Positions 1 to 12,291 of a DNA stretch of 64,000 nucleotides are shown here, piece after piece. The notes under the pieces are model-generated. The model made no database searches. It saw nothing but the letters and a program-made list of their open reading frames with translations, and was not told where the DNA came from. Position 1 is the first letter of the stretch. Each line of letters opens with the position of its first letter. The DNA is from Heterodera schachtii (taxonomy: Eukaryota > Nematoda > Chromadorea > Rhabditida > Heteroderidae). Made by a program: the position numbers and the translations under genes. The stretch is taken from contig SIJG01000036.1 of NCBI GenBank assembly GCA_023374025.1, forward strand, positions 944,777-1,008,776, read 5' to 3'.

Positions 1-3000
1 TTGATACTTATTAATGTCATTCATATTTCTGAGTATAATTTTTATTTTATAATATTAATAATTGTGGTCCCCATTAAATGTAATATTTCTTTCACTTTTA
101 ATACTTTCTCAAATGAATTAATAAATACATTTTTCCTTATCGTTGTTTATTTAATAATCTCTCGCGCACCATTAGTTGTAAATTTAGGATGGTCATTTAA
201 AAATAGAACATAGTCAGAAAAAAGAAGAAAATGCTTTTAAGAACCGAAATTTCCGGCTTAACTGTCAAAAAAAAGGAGAGAAAAAGTTATCTTCTCTTTA
301 AGGGTTATATGAAGTGAATAATATTTTAGCACCCAAATTGACTTGAAAAACGAATTTTTTTGAAAAGTTTATATGAATTTTTTGAGATTTTCATTTACCC
401 AAACTGCTTAACTCGGAAAAGCACATAAACTCTAATTTGGATTACTCAATTTTTGAGAAGTTATTTCTTTTTGTTTTTTTAGACAGTAAAGTCCATAAAA
501 TTCGTTTCAAAAATAATTTATTGCTTCATAAAGAAATTAATGTTTTGTTGCATCACAGAGTCTAAGTCAAATTTATTTTTTGTCCAAATGATTTTAGTTT
601 AATTATTAATGTTAAATTGAAACAAACAAACAAATATTTATGTTTTTGTTTGTTAAATTATTTTAAATTTAAAGTTAATTATTTTGTATAATTTTCATTA
701 ATGAATTGGCATATGAATTAATATTAAAGGGGAAAAAAGTGTTCGGTTCTCACAAAATTATTCAATGTTGAATTGCATAATGGAAAAAATCAGTTTTAAA
801 ATGATATTCATTTTTGCATATCTTTATTCTGTGATTTTAAGAATATGGTATTTATGCAGAGTTTTCCATAAAATTTATAATATTCTGTTAGATTATTAAT
901 TTTTAGCATTATTTTTCTTATCAATTATTTCAACTCGTTTTTATTTCTTTTAAAACCAGATTTTTAACTAATTATTATTTTTTTACTTATTTTCTTTGTA
1001 TAATAATATTAATTTATTTTTTAAATTTTGAAAATGTTTAATTTCTATTATATTTTCAGGCAGCTTGTATTAAATTAGAAAATAATTATTTTATTTTATT
1101 TAATTTGTTAAATTATATAAACTTTCTTTGATTAAATTTATTTAAATATTTTTAATTAAATTTGTTTATTATTAACAGTATTAATTTATTTTATATATAT
1201 TTTTTAAATTATCTATTTTTTTATTCTTTTATTCTTTTGGTACTTTCTTTTCTTTTGTTTTTATGTTCATTTTACTTTTAAATATTTTTGCATAATTTTT
1301 GTTATATTATTTATTAATTTTTTTAAATTGTTCTTTTCTCTGTTGTAATTTTGTGCTCTCTCTTAGAATGGGCCATTTTTAATCGCATTTAATGTTTTAA
1401 AAAATTAAAAATGGAAAATACAATTTTAATAATTTTTGTCTAAATTGTTAAAATCTCACTTTGATTATTTATAAAGACCATTAATCAAAATATAATTTAG
1501 GTATTTTTGTATTTTATTAACATTTGTTGCTTTCTCCTAATCTTGAGCTTCCGTCGGTTTTTATTAAATAATTGTCGTAATTTTTTTTTTATTTTTAACT
1601 TTTATGGAATCGTAAATTGTAAAATCTAACTAATAATATTAAAAATCCAACTAAAATATTCAAAAATTTTCCATTTCTGATGAATGAGGCTTCCTGAAAA
1701 TTCGACATTGTGAAAATACGACCTGAATTTAGAATAATGGCTGTGGTACGAATCCGCTCCACAACACAATGTTTTTATTTATTTATAAACTTAAATTGGC
1801 TCTTTTGAAAAATTGTCTTGAAGCTCTTTTTTTGGAGCTTTAAAATGCTTAAGATTTACTTAGAAAAAGTTTCTCCCTGCAAAGAGCATTTGAATGATTC
1901 TATAATTTTATTGAGAAAAACCTTCAAAACATTTTTTCAAAAATATCCAATTTTTAAATTTCTGCTGGAAATAAGTAAATAAAAAATTGCTGTCGTCGAG
2001 CGGACTCGTTCCTAATGGAAAAACATAATTTTGAATTTTAAATGTTTTTACATTTTACGGTATTATATTTTTCCACTTTATTAAAATCTTTCAGTTAATA
2101 TTTATTCGGTTTATAAATATTTGAAATAACGAAATTTTATTTTTATCAAATTATTGGTTCCTACCCAGAGAAGCAGCAGTTTCCAAAACACCGTTAACCT
2201 TCCCGCCACTTTAATGTGTTTTTATTTATTTAATATTTATATATAAAAATATTAAAATTTTTAAATGAATATTAAATTTGTTAATGCATTTGAATTGAAT
2301 GCTATCTAAATAAATTGCTATTTTGTTCACAAAATGCTTAAAATATCGCTATTTTCTGCTCATGTTTATATTTATAATTTCTTTAAATAGTTTATATGAT
2401 TTTGTTTAGTTTTTTTCAATTAAAATTATTTTTTATTTATTGATTTTTATGGGTTTGCTTGTTTAAATTAAATAATTATTTTAATCTTATGTTCGGTATC
2501 CTTTTGTTGTTTCCGATTGGAGTTGGCCTTGACCAAATATAGTTGGGATTTATTTTTGTTTCATTTATAAATTATTTATTCATTTTAAATTTCAAAAATT
2601 GTTAGCATTTATTATTCTATTGTTTTTTCAACATTAATAAATTTAATAAAATTATTATTTTTAATTATTATTAAAATGACATATCTTCAGTAACAACTTT
2701 CAATTTATATTTACTTTTTAGGCTTTATTTTCGTCCTTTATCTTGTACATTTCTTTTGTTTATTGGCAACCTTTTAAGTAGTTTTTTTCTATTTCTATTT
2801 GATTTTTTAATTTGCTTATTTTTCCTTTGGAAAATTTAATTACTTTTAAAATAAATTTTTCGTTTAAATATTTTTATTTTCAATAATTTAATTTTATTAG
2901 TTTAAATTTATTTGTTATTTCGTGTTTTTAATTTCTTTTTTTTATTTTTCTTATGTCCAAGAAATTTTGCACTTTAGCAATTTAAAGATTTTAATGAAAA

Positions 3001-3300
3001 TTTTCTTAGCAATTAAAATAGATAAAAGTTATTCTAAAAAGTTGGGGTTTTTCGGCATTTTTTGCACTATTTCACGCTTCCTACGAATTTTTTGCCAAAA
3101 ACCTACAATTTTTAAATATTCAATGTTTTTTTTTTTGTTCATTTGCAAGTAACTTTGAGAAATTATTTTTATTATAGCGCATTTGTTCATTTCATTAATT
3201 ATTTAAATTTGGTTTTAATTAGGTCAAATTTATATAAATTAAATTCGAATTTTACTCATCTCTTACCATAGATTCAAATATAATTTTGTCGACGACAGAG
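1..3300. other. AT-rich sequence without recognisable genes
   Basis: Very AT-rich, T-rich on the plus strand for most of its length. Open frames here are short, low in complexity and made of Phe, Leu, Ile, Lys and Asn, as expected by chance in such DNA. No splice-linked coding blocks or RNA gene boxes were seen. Confidence 0.7.
1744..2013. repeat. Possible decayed foldback element (imperfect inverted repeat)
   Basis: A GC-richer segment at about 1744-1765 (containing GAATCCGCTCCAC) is an imperfect reverse complement of 1990-2013 (containing GAGCGGACTCG). The spacer is AT-rich. The layout resembles the foldback elements elsewhere in the window, but the ends are too degraded to place and no target duplication is visible. 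Confidence 0.3.
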
Positions 3301-3417
3301 AGTTAACCAAAGCAAAACAGCATCTAAGAAAAGGAAGCTCAGAAAAATAGAATAATTATTTTTGAAGATTTACTCAGTTTAAAAGAAAATTCGAGAATAG
3401 AGGAAAAAGCGGGGAAA

Positions 3418-3472
3418 AGAGAGAGCGTGGGACCAGAGAAAAACAGACAAATTTTTCGCGGGGCTAAAAGGG
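3418..3472 (+). repeat. Duplicated scrap of a gypsy 3' coding end
   Basis: This stretch closely matches 4504-4552 (shared core GCGTGGGACCAGAGAAAAAC, then ACAAAT and TTCGCGGG). It is a second short copy of the 3' coding tail of the gypsy remnant about 1.1 kb downstream. It carries no useful reading frame. Confidence 0.55.
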
Positions 3473-4029
3473 ATGGGATTTTAAGACTTAAAAACTTAGA
3501 TAAATATAAAGAATTTTCTCTCATGGAAAAAAACTAAAAATTCTGTTTTTTATATATTATTTATTATTTTGTGTGGTAATTAATTCATTATTTTTTATAT
3601 ATTTACTTATTATTTTTATTTCTTTGTTTTTTTAAACTCTGTTAAAGATTTTGTCAATCAATTCTTTTTTTTCAAATGATTTTATGGTTTCAAATTTTTA
3701 TGTGTTAGGAATTAGTGTTTTCTTCCTCTCATGGAAAAAATGAAAAATTCTTTTTTATTCTTTTTTTATAAAATAATTCTGATTTATAAGGCGGCGGTTC
3801 CATAGGGAAACAAAAAAAAAGAAAGAAAATTTCATGTCCATAAATATTAATATATAAAAACTGAAATTCCAAAGCCATTTGAAATGTTTGAAAGTGTTTT
3901 TTAAAATTATTCTAATTAAAAATTTAGAATCCAAAAATTGTCGAGTTTTAATTTTTTTAGAAAATTTTATGTATATATTTTAATATCGTCAATTTATTTT
4001 GTAAATTGGGTTTATTTCTTTAGTTTTAT

Positions 4030-4638
4030 TTATCATGCTCTCCCACGAAAATAGTTTGCCAAATATTTTACGACTTCAACATTGAGTACGTCAATACCAA
4101 CGATTTTGGCCAAGCCGACGCACTGTCCCGCCTATGCCAAAGAATTTGAATGTGAGGATGAAAGAGTGATTGCCGCGTGCAACACCGACGACGATCTTAG
4201 AACTGTTTTGGATATGGCAAAGCATTTTTGATTGTTGTGGACTCTTATTCGAAGTATCCGGAGGTATTAGATCCTGATGCCGCCTCTTCCGCAGCCAATG
4301 GAGAGAGACACAAAAATAGAGCACCATTTCAATCGCCGGTTTGGCACCCGACCACAAAAATTTGTGTCAAATAAGCCAGTTTGGGCCCGACACCGAGCCA
4401 CGAACCATTGAATGTTTTAAATGAGGCATTCCATCTGCCGATCACCGCGCCGAACGTTGGAAATGTAGGACAGGACCTTGAGCCAAGACCTAACCCGATC
4501 AACAAGAGAGCGTGGGACCAGAGAAAAACAGACAAATCCTTCGCGGGACCGCCGCAACAACAAGTGCCGCGCCGGAGTGGACGGAACCGCCGAGCCCCTG
4601 ATCGGTACTCGCCCGGATGAGCCAATCAAAAGGGGAGG
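4030..4638 (+). pseudogene. Ty3/gypsy pol remnant (RNase H end, integrase scraps, tail)
   Basis: Three conserved pieces follow one another with deletions between them. At 4066-4150 there is an RNase H C-terminal signature (IEYVNTNDFGQADALSRL). At about 4228-4270 comes the start of the integrase core (IVVDSYSKYPEV). At 4525-4620 lies the basic gypsy C-terminal tail (RRSGRNRRAPDRYSP), ending in a stop. Frames change between pieces and most of the reverse transcriptase and integrase is missing, so it cannot be functional. The tail resembles that of the older gypsy copy at 13.8 kb (PPDRYSP), so the two probably belong to one clade. It is followed directly by a polypurine tract and an LTR start. 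Confidence 0.8.
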
Positions 4639-4870
4639 TGTTCGGGTGATGACCCGAGAGAGACATTTTTGATTTTGTTTTTGACCATTTCTCTCTCCCT
4701 CTTGCCCCGCACTATTTCTCTCATTTAATTGTGTCTGTGCTCCCTTTGTTATGTCAGACACAGCAATATTGTGACCCCCGCTGATTTCCATCGTTCATTT
4801 CTGTCTTCTTGTTAATTTACCACATTTTCTCCGATTGTCCTCCGCACCAAATATTTATATTTTTTCAAAT
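4639..4870 (+). mobile_element. 3' LTR remnant of the 4.0-kb gypsy copy
   Basis: A polypurine tract (AAAAGGGGAGG, 4628-4638) is followed by TGTTCGGG, the typical TG start of an LTR. The same arrangement (AAAAGGGGAGG then TGTTAGGG) occurs at 13,884-13,895. The sequence is moderately GC-rich up to about 4850 and then fades into AT-rich DNA with a CAAATATTTATAT motif like that near the end of the 13.9-kb LTR. The right end is not defined. Confidence 0.6.
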
Positions 4871-7485
4871 TCAACTTTATTTTTGGCATTAAATTAATTA
4901 ATTATAGAGACTGAAAATATGTATTTCCATTATTATTTCTGAAAAGAATTCAGTAATAGTAGAACCGTACTTTTTTATGCATGAAAATTTTAAAATAAGC
5001 ACCTAAAATAGATCTCGACGCATTTTTTGAGACAATTTTTAAGGCAATTAAAAAGATTTTTAGGGTTCGGCTGCGCCGTTATTTGCCAAATTAATTTAAC
5101 TTTAAAAAAAAATCCCAAAAGCATAAAAACGTTTTTAGAAAAATCGAAAATATCAAAAAAAATTTCATGTTAATATAAATCTTATTAATTTATTCATTAT
5201 AATTAAATACTATTTTTACATTTAGTGAAAATTAATTTAATAAACAATGGAATATAAAAAATATTTTAAAAAATCACAAGCAAAAAAGCAAATAAAAATT
5301 TTCAAGAAAAACGCGAACAAACTCTGGGTATAGTACGAGAATAAAGCTAAAAAAGCAAATATAAACCGAAAGTTGGCATAGAATTGCGTTAATTAAATAA
5401 TAGAATAAACAAATCATTATTTTAATCAAAATAATTTATGAAAAAATACAAATTAACTAATATTAATTAACAAATAAAAAACATATATAAAATGGTAGTG
5501 AGATACTGACTAGAATGGGTATCCTAAAGAGTTTAATTTAAATATCAATTAAGCAACAACGAAATTTAAATTTACAAAATAAAATAAAAATTTAATAAAT
5601 CAATGCATAATGTAATACAATCCCTAACATAATTATTCACTTTTAATGAATAATTTTATATAAATTACTAAAAATTATTAAAAAAAATCATTTGAATCTA
5701 AAATTTATTACGTGAAATAAAAATGTGATTTGAAAACTGATAATTCTTATATTTTCTGCTTCGATAATTAAGCACTTCACAATAACCATTCATATTAAAT
5801 AAATATTATTTGAAAGGGATATGGAAAAATAATGATGTAAATAAAAGGTACGATTTGTTCTGATTTGTCATAAATGCTCTAATTTTGGGGTACCGACTAA
5901 AATTTGTTCAGTTTTCGCAAAGAAACTTATAATTTTGAAATTTTATGGAATACTTGCATTTTTAGGAAATGCGCCGCAAAAAAATAATTAAAAATCTGAT
6001 ATTTTGATCCCAAATGCACTGCAATTTACGATTTGCTTATTTCCTCTCCAAATTTGTTAAATTCAAAAATCGGAGGCAAAAATATAAAGTATTTAAATAA
6101 CTTTTTGATCGGATAATTTTTAAATAACTTATTTGAATTAATTTCGCAAAATGATCTGATTTTTGACCCCAAACTCTGATTTTTTGAGCCCGATATTTTG
6201 ACTAAAATAAATAAAAATGAGTTTTTTATAATTTGATTTATCATAAGGCAATATTGTCTTATTTATATGTCTAAAATTTTAATATAATCTTTAATTATTT
6301 AACTACAGATTTTTAGTAAAATAAAGAAACCATATTTGTCAAATTTTTTAATTTACTAAATTTATTTAAAACCTATACTTGTTAATCATGGCTGTTTTAT
6401 TTGAGTCTCCGACAAAAACTGAATAAAAATTTAATTTTTTGGTAATTATGATTCCTAATTATTTTATATTTATTATTAAAATAAAATGATTATTTTTTTT
6501 TAAAATTTAATTCATTCTTTTAATCCAAATCATTTGTTTAATTGGCATAATTATTATTTTTCAATTTGAAACCGAAACTCTAAAAGTTTATTTCAGTTAA
6601 TCCTTTTTAATAATTCTTTATTAAATCTTTTGCAACAATAAATAATGAAATTAGATTTAAATTCAAAAAATATTCTTGCTTTGTAAGCATTTTCTTTTGT
6701 TTTTTGTGTATCCATATTTGTTTTTATTGTATTTTTGTTTTTGGTTTTTATTATTTATATTATTCATCTACTTATTTGGCGTCACAATATTTCTTTAATA
6801 TTTTTTTATTCCATGGTTTTTTATTAGAAAATATACAACAAAACATATTTTAATAGAATAATGTAATTTTTATTAATTTTACATTTAGTTAAATAATTCA
6901 AATTTAGTTATATTTAAGAATTGATTTTATTTTTTACTTTTGCGTATTATTCACTTTTTGCAATTTACTCACTTTAAAAGAGATTAAAGAAAGAATCAAA
7001 ATATTTTCATATAGTTAATTAAAATATTAAATAACAAATCTTTTGTATATTTAAATTTTATGCAGTTTTCCAGACCCGTGCAAGTTAATAATTATTCTTA
7101 TTTTATTAAATATGAATATTTTGTTATTAATATTAATTAAGTTAGTTTTATTATGGTTTCAATTCTATAAATCACTCCCGATTATTTTCATAAACCTTAA
7201 TTTGACTTCATTTTTTATTCAATTAATGCTTTGTTTTAAATTTTTAACTTGTTTATTGTTGATTTTAAATGAGTATAGATTTAATGTTGAATTATTTGGA
7301 CTAAATTAATTTTTGAAAAAAATATTTCTATTAAAAAATTTTAACAAATCTTTTTTATATGGTCACATTTTCTATCGTCTCTCGCAGATTATTTCTTAAA
7401 TATAATTATATTATTCTTCTAGTTATAATGATATGCTCTCACGAATTGACTGACATTGCTGCAAGCTAAATAAATTCTTTATGTG
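4871..7485. other. AT-rich sequence without recognisable genes
   Basis: A-rich on the plus strand to about 6 kb, then T-rich. Short low-complexity open frames only. Nothing else recognised. Confidence 0.65.
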
Positions 7486-7493
7486 TATAATAT

Positions 7494-7955
7494 GGGGTAG
7501 CACCGCGCCATTTTCGCCGCGACGCTTGCGCCGCCCAGTAAGAAAGGACATTTGCGCCGCCTTACAAAATCCATTTGCACCGTTCGAAGTAATCCAAAAA
7601 GTTTTTTTTAAAACTAAAATTTGTTTATATAAATGTGGCTTATTATTTTTGTTTTCCTTAGCATCAAATTTGCCTTTGCTGCTGATGTACGCATTAACAA
7701 ATCAAAAAATAGGTATCTATCGTTGTGATTATTTTTTTTTGTTGCATTTCTTTTAATTGATTTTTTGTTGTTTTCATAGTAGTTTGAGTAAAATTCGTTG
7801 AAAATTGGTAAAAATATTTTAAAATATATTTTTAAGTGACGGCGCAAATGTTCATTTTTGCTAGTCGGCGCAAGTGTCGAGGCGTAAATGTCCGCGGTGC
7901 AAATATCGCGGCGCAAGTGACGATTTTGCTGAGCGGCGCAAAAGTCGCAACACGA
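7494..7955. mobile_element. Foldback-type element with GC-rich repeated ends
   Basis: Both ends carry inverted arrays of short GC-rich units built on TTGCGCCGC, GGACATTTGCGCC and related forms (7500-7590, and inverted at 7838-7950). They enclose an AT-rich core. The flanks share TATAATAT (7486-7493 and 7956-7963), an 8-bp candidate target duplication. Several unit-to-unit spacings in the end arrays are about 26 bp, as in the better-defined foldback family at 18, 21, 36 and 50 kb. The extreme ends do not clearly match that family, so kinship is only suggested. It codes for nothing recognisable. Confidence 0.6.
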
Positions 7956-7963
7956 TATAATAT

Positions 7964-9310
7964 ATATGAAATTGTTTATACTTTTATTGAATGCTATATT
8001 AAATGGAAAATAAAATATTTATATTATTAATATCCAGCGCTTTTGCCTAGCTCTATCTCTTTGATTCTAAATGTTTTTTGAATTAATTCATTATTTATAT
8101 TCGAAAAAAATCATTATAATTTTTTAAAACCATTATATATTATTTTATAATATTGTATTATCATTATAATCTAAATAAATTTATTGCTATTGATGGGATT
8201 TAAAAAAGATAAACAAAATATGAATAATTTTTCAATATTATTTTAAAGAGCAATTGTAAATTTTACCATATTACATATAATTGTATTTATAATTTTTTTG
8301 TTCGTTTAAATAAATTTTATATTATTTTCTAGTGTAAAATAGTTTCTTGGGAAAGTGTATATTTTAATTGATAGAGTTGACTTCTGACTTTAGTTATTTT
8401 AAAACAATCATTTATTCAACAAACTATATTCGATATTTAAATGATTATTAGTGAATAATTGTGATTTACCTGAAGCAAAAATAAATTTTATATATATGTT
8501 TATTAATGTTTTAAGAAGTATGGGTTATGTTTTGTTCTAACATATAATACATCCTCTTTTTATATTTTAGTAGAATTATAATTTAAAAATTATTATTATA
8601 TGTTTATAAAATTCCTATTGGCATGTATCGGACGTTTGAAAATGCGGTAGATCAAATTGAGCAAATTAATGAGGATTTTTTATTTTTTATGAATTTATTT
8701 AACTTGGTTTTTTCATAAATGGCTCCTTTTAAATTAATTAAATTTTAGTAATATTTTCGCAAATACTAAACAAAGTTTTGAAGCTTTTTAAGCTTTTGAA
8801 ATTTAAGTAACTAATTAATTAAATTATTTTTGATTTATTCTTTTATGTAAATTTAATTTAAATGATCAATTGTATTTATTATTTTTGATTTTTATTCTTT
8901 TATGTAAATTTAATTTAAATGATCATTTTATTGTTTGTTTTTGAAATTTTTTAGTTGTCAATTGATTTCCAAAAGGTATTTAATTTCTGAGAATATAAAT
9001 CAATTATATTAAATCTTCTGTTAAATTGAATGTAATAGTTCAATTTACTATTGAATTTTTTATAGGAGTTAAATGGGCGTCGGACTTTTCGACAGAATGA
9101 CTTTTCGAAAGCAAAGGACATTCGTCAGAAATTTCATAAATTAAAGGAGGGGACTTTTCGACAAATAAAAAAATATAAAACAGCACTCAAAACTAAACAT
9201 ATAAAATGCTTAATTTGACAAAAAATAAAATAAAATCAAATATTCGCGTGCCCAATTTTAAAAAGTTTATCGGTTTTTTAAATGCATTAAACTTTATGAT
9301 ATTATTATTT
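7964..9310. other. AT-rich sequence with a small tandem duplication
   Basis: No coding signal. A block of about 47 bp around 8827-8872 (containing ATTCTTTTATGTAAATTTAA) is repeated almost exactly at about 8886-8930. Confidence 0.6.
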
Positions 9311-9329
9311 CGTTATTCAAAAAATTTCG

Positions 9330-9712
9330 AAGTACCCCGAAGTCTTTGAAATGCCGACAAAATCCACTGCAGCGACCATCCAAAAATTACGGTATCTAAT
9401 CAGCCGTCATGGCCTTCCAGAGACAATCGTCTCGGACAACGGCACGCAATTTCCAAGCAAAGAATTTGCTGATTTTGCTCTGACCAACGGCATAAACCAC
9501 TGTTTCTCGGCGCCGTACAACCCAATGTCGAACGGACAGGCCGAAAGATTCGTGGACGCATTCGAGCGAACTTTGCGAAAATTAAAAGGGGAGGGAGCAC
9601 CGTGTTGAGAAATTATCGAAACATTTTTGACGGCATACCGTACCACCCCAAACGACACACTGCAAGAGTGTAAGTCACCAGCGGAAGCATTCCTTGGAAG
9701 AAAAGTGAGGAC
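9330..9712 (+). pseudogene. Older Ty3/gypsy integrase, 5' part, interrupted by a younger element
   Basis: Translates as an integrase core from KYPEVFEMPTKST through GLPETIVSDNGTQF (second catalytic Asp) to NGQAERFVDAFERTL (catalytic Glu present). There is an in-frame stop after GEGAPC at about 9605. The frame continues through LTAYRTTPN and SPAEAFLGRKVRT and stops dead at 9712. There the 5-bp target site AGGAC and the LTR of a second gypsy element begin. The frame resumes past that element at 13,368 (TTLDLLRPPQ). Everything upstream of about 9325 (gag, protease, RT, integrase N-terminus) is gone, replaced by AT-rich DNA. Confidence 0.85.
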
Positions 9713-9937
9713 TGTGATGTATCCATCCCCTTATTCATTTATCGATTATTTTGCTGTCCCTTGACCTCTGTCCCTCCCCCTCTTATTTGTTATTTAAGTC
9801 TCCTCTTCTCTCCCTTATTTCTTCTTCCCAGCGTCATTCATATTTGTGCCGTTGACTCTCTCCTCCCTTTGCTCTGCATTTAATTGTAATTGATTTTCTC
9901 CAAATAAATTATTTACAAACTGTTGTCGGACACAACA
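9713..9937 (+). repeat. 5' LTR of the inserted gypsy element
   Basis: 225 bp, TGTGATG...CACAACA. It contains TTATTTAAGTC as a possible TATA region and CAAATAAATTA as a possible polyadenylation signal near the 3' end. Near-identical to 13,143-13,367. Confidence 0.9.
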
Positions 9938-9944
9938 GTTTTTC

Positions 9945-9961
9945 TGGCGCAGTCAGCGAAC
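9945..9961 (+). other. Primer-binding site of the inserted gypsy element
   Basis: TGGCGCAGTCAGCGAAC lies 8 bases inside the 5' LTR. The TGG start is the usual complement to a tRNA CCA end, as expected for minus-strand priming. The donor tRNA was not identified. Confidence 0.65.
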
Positions 9962-10169
9962 AGCAACAAAGCGGAACAGCGGCCAATCTTCCGACTCTTC
10001 AAAAACTAATTCACCCAGGTGGTGTGCGGTCCGCAAGACGCGGTTATTATCGTAGAAAAACCTAAATCACCAAGACGGTGTGCGGTTCCTCGAGACAAGG
10101 TTTTCGTCATTCGCCGATTCAACGAAAGTGCCCTCCTAACTTGAATGGAGAGTTTCAGTTTTTAACTGA

Positions 10170-10727
10170 ATGGCACAAATGGCTCAACCAATGCCACAAG
10201 CGGCGGGAAAAGTCGGAAAAGGCCCTGGTGGCTATTCCCCAGAGATGTCTTGGGACACCTGGGATGAACGGTTCGAGTTTTTCATTAAACTCCGAGGAAT
10301 TACGGATGAAAGCACTAAAAAGCTGCTACTCTTCACGGTGATTGGAGCGATTATGAGGGTTGCGGATGATGGCGCAACCCGATGATGTCCGAACTTTACC
10401 TTTCAGCGAAATAGTGAAGCTAATGAAAGAGCGTTTTGGTGAATCGAAAACGCTCGCAACTAAAAGGCATGAGCTCTTTTCGGCCGACAGTCCGGAGGGA
10501 TGTCAATTCGTGATTTTGCAATCCAATTACGGAGCTTAATCGCAAAGGCCGAGTGGGATCGAAACAGCATTGACATGTGCTTATGTGCGTTATTTATTAA
10601 TGGCATTAGCAGTGATGTGGTCCGCACAGAACTGATCAAAGGGAAGGCAATGGCATTCAAGGACGCAGTAGAGACAGCAGTCTTACTGGAACAGTCCGAG
10701 AAAAGACGCCCGCACAATTGGCAATGA
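10170..10727 (+). pseudogene. gag-like capsid region of the inserted gypsy element
   Basis: The reading frame opens with MAQMAQPMPQAAGK and includes SWDTWDERFEFFIKLRGI, a gag-like segment of the kind seen in invertebrate gypsy elements. It breaks at about 10,370-10,385. It continues in another frame (PFSEIVKLMKERFGESKTLA), then shifts again at about 10,500 to MSIRDFAIQLRSLIAKAEWD and on to a stop at 10,727. At least two frameshifts therefore disable it. The role assigned, particle assembly, comes from position between the primer-binding site and the zinc knuckles, not from a specific motif. Confidence 0.7.
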
Positions 10728-10789
10728 TTTTGGAGGGAAGCAAGCCGAGATTGCCAAGGTGACATACCCCAAGTAAAGGGGCGGATCAA

Positions 10790-11568
10790 AAGGCCAATGT
10801 TTTCGTTGTGGTTCAACAAATCATTGGGCCAATAAATGTCCAAGTCAGAAGGACAAATGCAGCAAGTGCGGAATGATTGGACATTGTGCAAAAATGTGCA
10901 AAAATGAAGGACAGTACAAGTACAATTCGGGAAAATTTCCAAATGCGAAGACGCAATTCAAGAAGAAAACGGCCAATGTGGTCACTGAAAACTGCAAAGT
11001 CGTCAGCGTTGCACAAGCTGATTGCAATTATGTGTCAGTTCCGCCTCAAATGATTGAGTTGCAGGTCCATAAAAAGACTGCAAATTTTGAACTGGACACA
11101 GGTGCCGACGTTACTCTTTTGAGTTATGAAGATTGGGAAAACATTGGACACCCAAAACTGGACTATTACAAATGCTCGACAGTTCTTATGGCATTTGGTG
11201 GGATTCCGATCAAGGGAGTGATTGGATCATTCAAAGTCTGTGTGGCCTACAAAAACCAAAAGATGGAGGCCACCAAGGAAGACATTCAGCCAAAGGTTTG
11301 CAAAAGTCGTCCGATTCCATTTGCATTGAAGCCCGCGGTTGAGAAAGTTCTGGAGGATTGGCAAAAAGATGGAGTGTTGAGGCGGGTGGATACTTCCGAT
11401 TGGGCGACCCCAATTGTTATTGTGCCAAAACCAAACAACAAAATTCGGCTTTGTTGTGACTATAAAGTCACTGTGAACCCCTGCTTAGACATTCATCAAT
11501 ACCCACTTCCACGACCGGAAAAAACTTTTTTCCATGCTCAACGGTGGTCAAAAGTTTTCCAAAATTGA
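10790..11568 (+). pseudogene. Zinc knuckles, aspartic protease and start of RT (inserted gypsy)
   Basis: Two CCHC zinc knuckles come first (CFRCGSTNHWANKC and CSKCGMIGHCAKMC, 10,798-10,899). A retropepsin motif follows (FELDTGADVTLLSYEDW, near 11,085-11,135). After an apparent deletion that shortens the protease-RT linker comes the RT N-terminus (EDWQKDGVLRRVDTSDWATP, then IVIVPKPNNKIRLCCDY). The frame ends at 11,568 in a frameshift just before the RT catalytic region, which continues in the frame beginning at 11,534. Nucleocapsid and protease look intact as motifs; the polyprotein is broken. Confidence 0.85.
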
Positions 11569-11860
11569 TTTAAAAGAAGCTTATTTGCAATTACCGCTCG
11601 ACGAGAAAAGCCAAAAATGTCTGACCATCACAACACATAAAGGCCTTTTTGCATTCACACGCATGCCTTACGGAGTTGCTTTGGCTCCTGCCATCTTTCA
11701 GCAATTTATGGAAGAAATTCTACAAGGCATTGATGGCGTTATGGTGTATTTGGACGACATTCTGATCACTGCACCAAATGACACCGAGCATGTGCAGAGA
11801 ATTGACCAAAAGGCGAAATGCCAGTGGTGGCAGCAAGAAGACTACACCGATGGGGCCTAA
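11534..11860 (+). pseudogene. RT catalytic core with YLDD box (inserted gypsy)
   Basis: Carries the RT palm: FSKIDLKEAYLQLPLDE (first catalytic Asp), FAFTRMPYGVALAPAIFQQF, and GVMVYLDDILITAPN with the YLDD catalytic pair. Immediately after NDTEH the normal thumb, connection and most of RNase H are missing. The frame runs into unrelated residues and stops at 11,860. An internal deletion has thus removed several hundred residues usually found here. Confidence 0.85.
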
Positions 11861-12291
11861 TTCTGATGAATTTCGACTACGAAATCGAATACCGATCACC
11901 AAAGGAGTTTGGAAATGCTGATGGTTTGTCCCGACTGCCTTGTGTTGAGACCGAACACGACGATGATAATGGTCAAGAAGTAAATTTGAACCAAGTCCAG
12001 GCCATTGAATCGCTACCGGTCACGGTTGAAATGATCGCAAAAGAGACCGAAAAAAAGCCCTTGCTCAAATTAGTCAAGAAATTTGTCAAGGAGGGTTGGC
12101 CAAATAAAGTGGACAAGGAATTTCGACCATTTTACATTGCCCGGAATTCGTTGGAAATTCAGTCCGGATGTCTGATGCTTGGAATAAGAAACGAAAAGTT
12201 CTATTGCATCCATGGGAACAACCCGAACGACCTTGGCAGCGCCTACACGTCGATTTTTGTGGTCCTTTTTGGGGATTTATGTAGTTTGTAA
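11818..12291 (+). pseudogene. RNase H tail and integrase N-terminal remnant (inserted gypsy)
   Basis: ARRLHRWGLILMNFDYEIEY then FGNADGLSRLP is the conserved RNase H C-terminal segment of gypsy elements. About 90 residues of linker follow. The zinc-binding HHCC part of integrase is deleted or unrecognisable. In another frame, near 12,228-12,275, the first catalytic Asp of integrase is visible (RLHVDFCGPFWGF) and is followed by an in-frame stop. Confidence 0.75.
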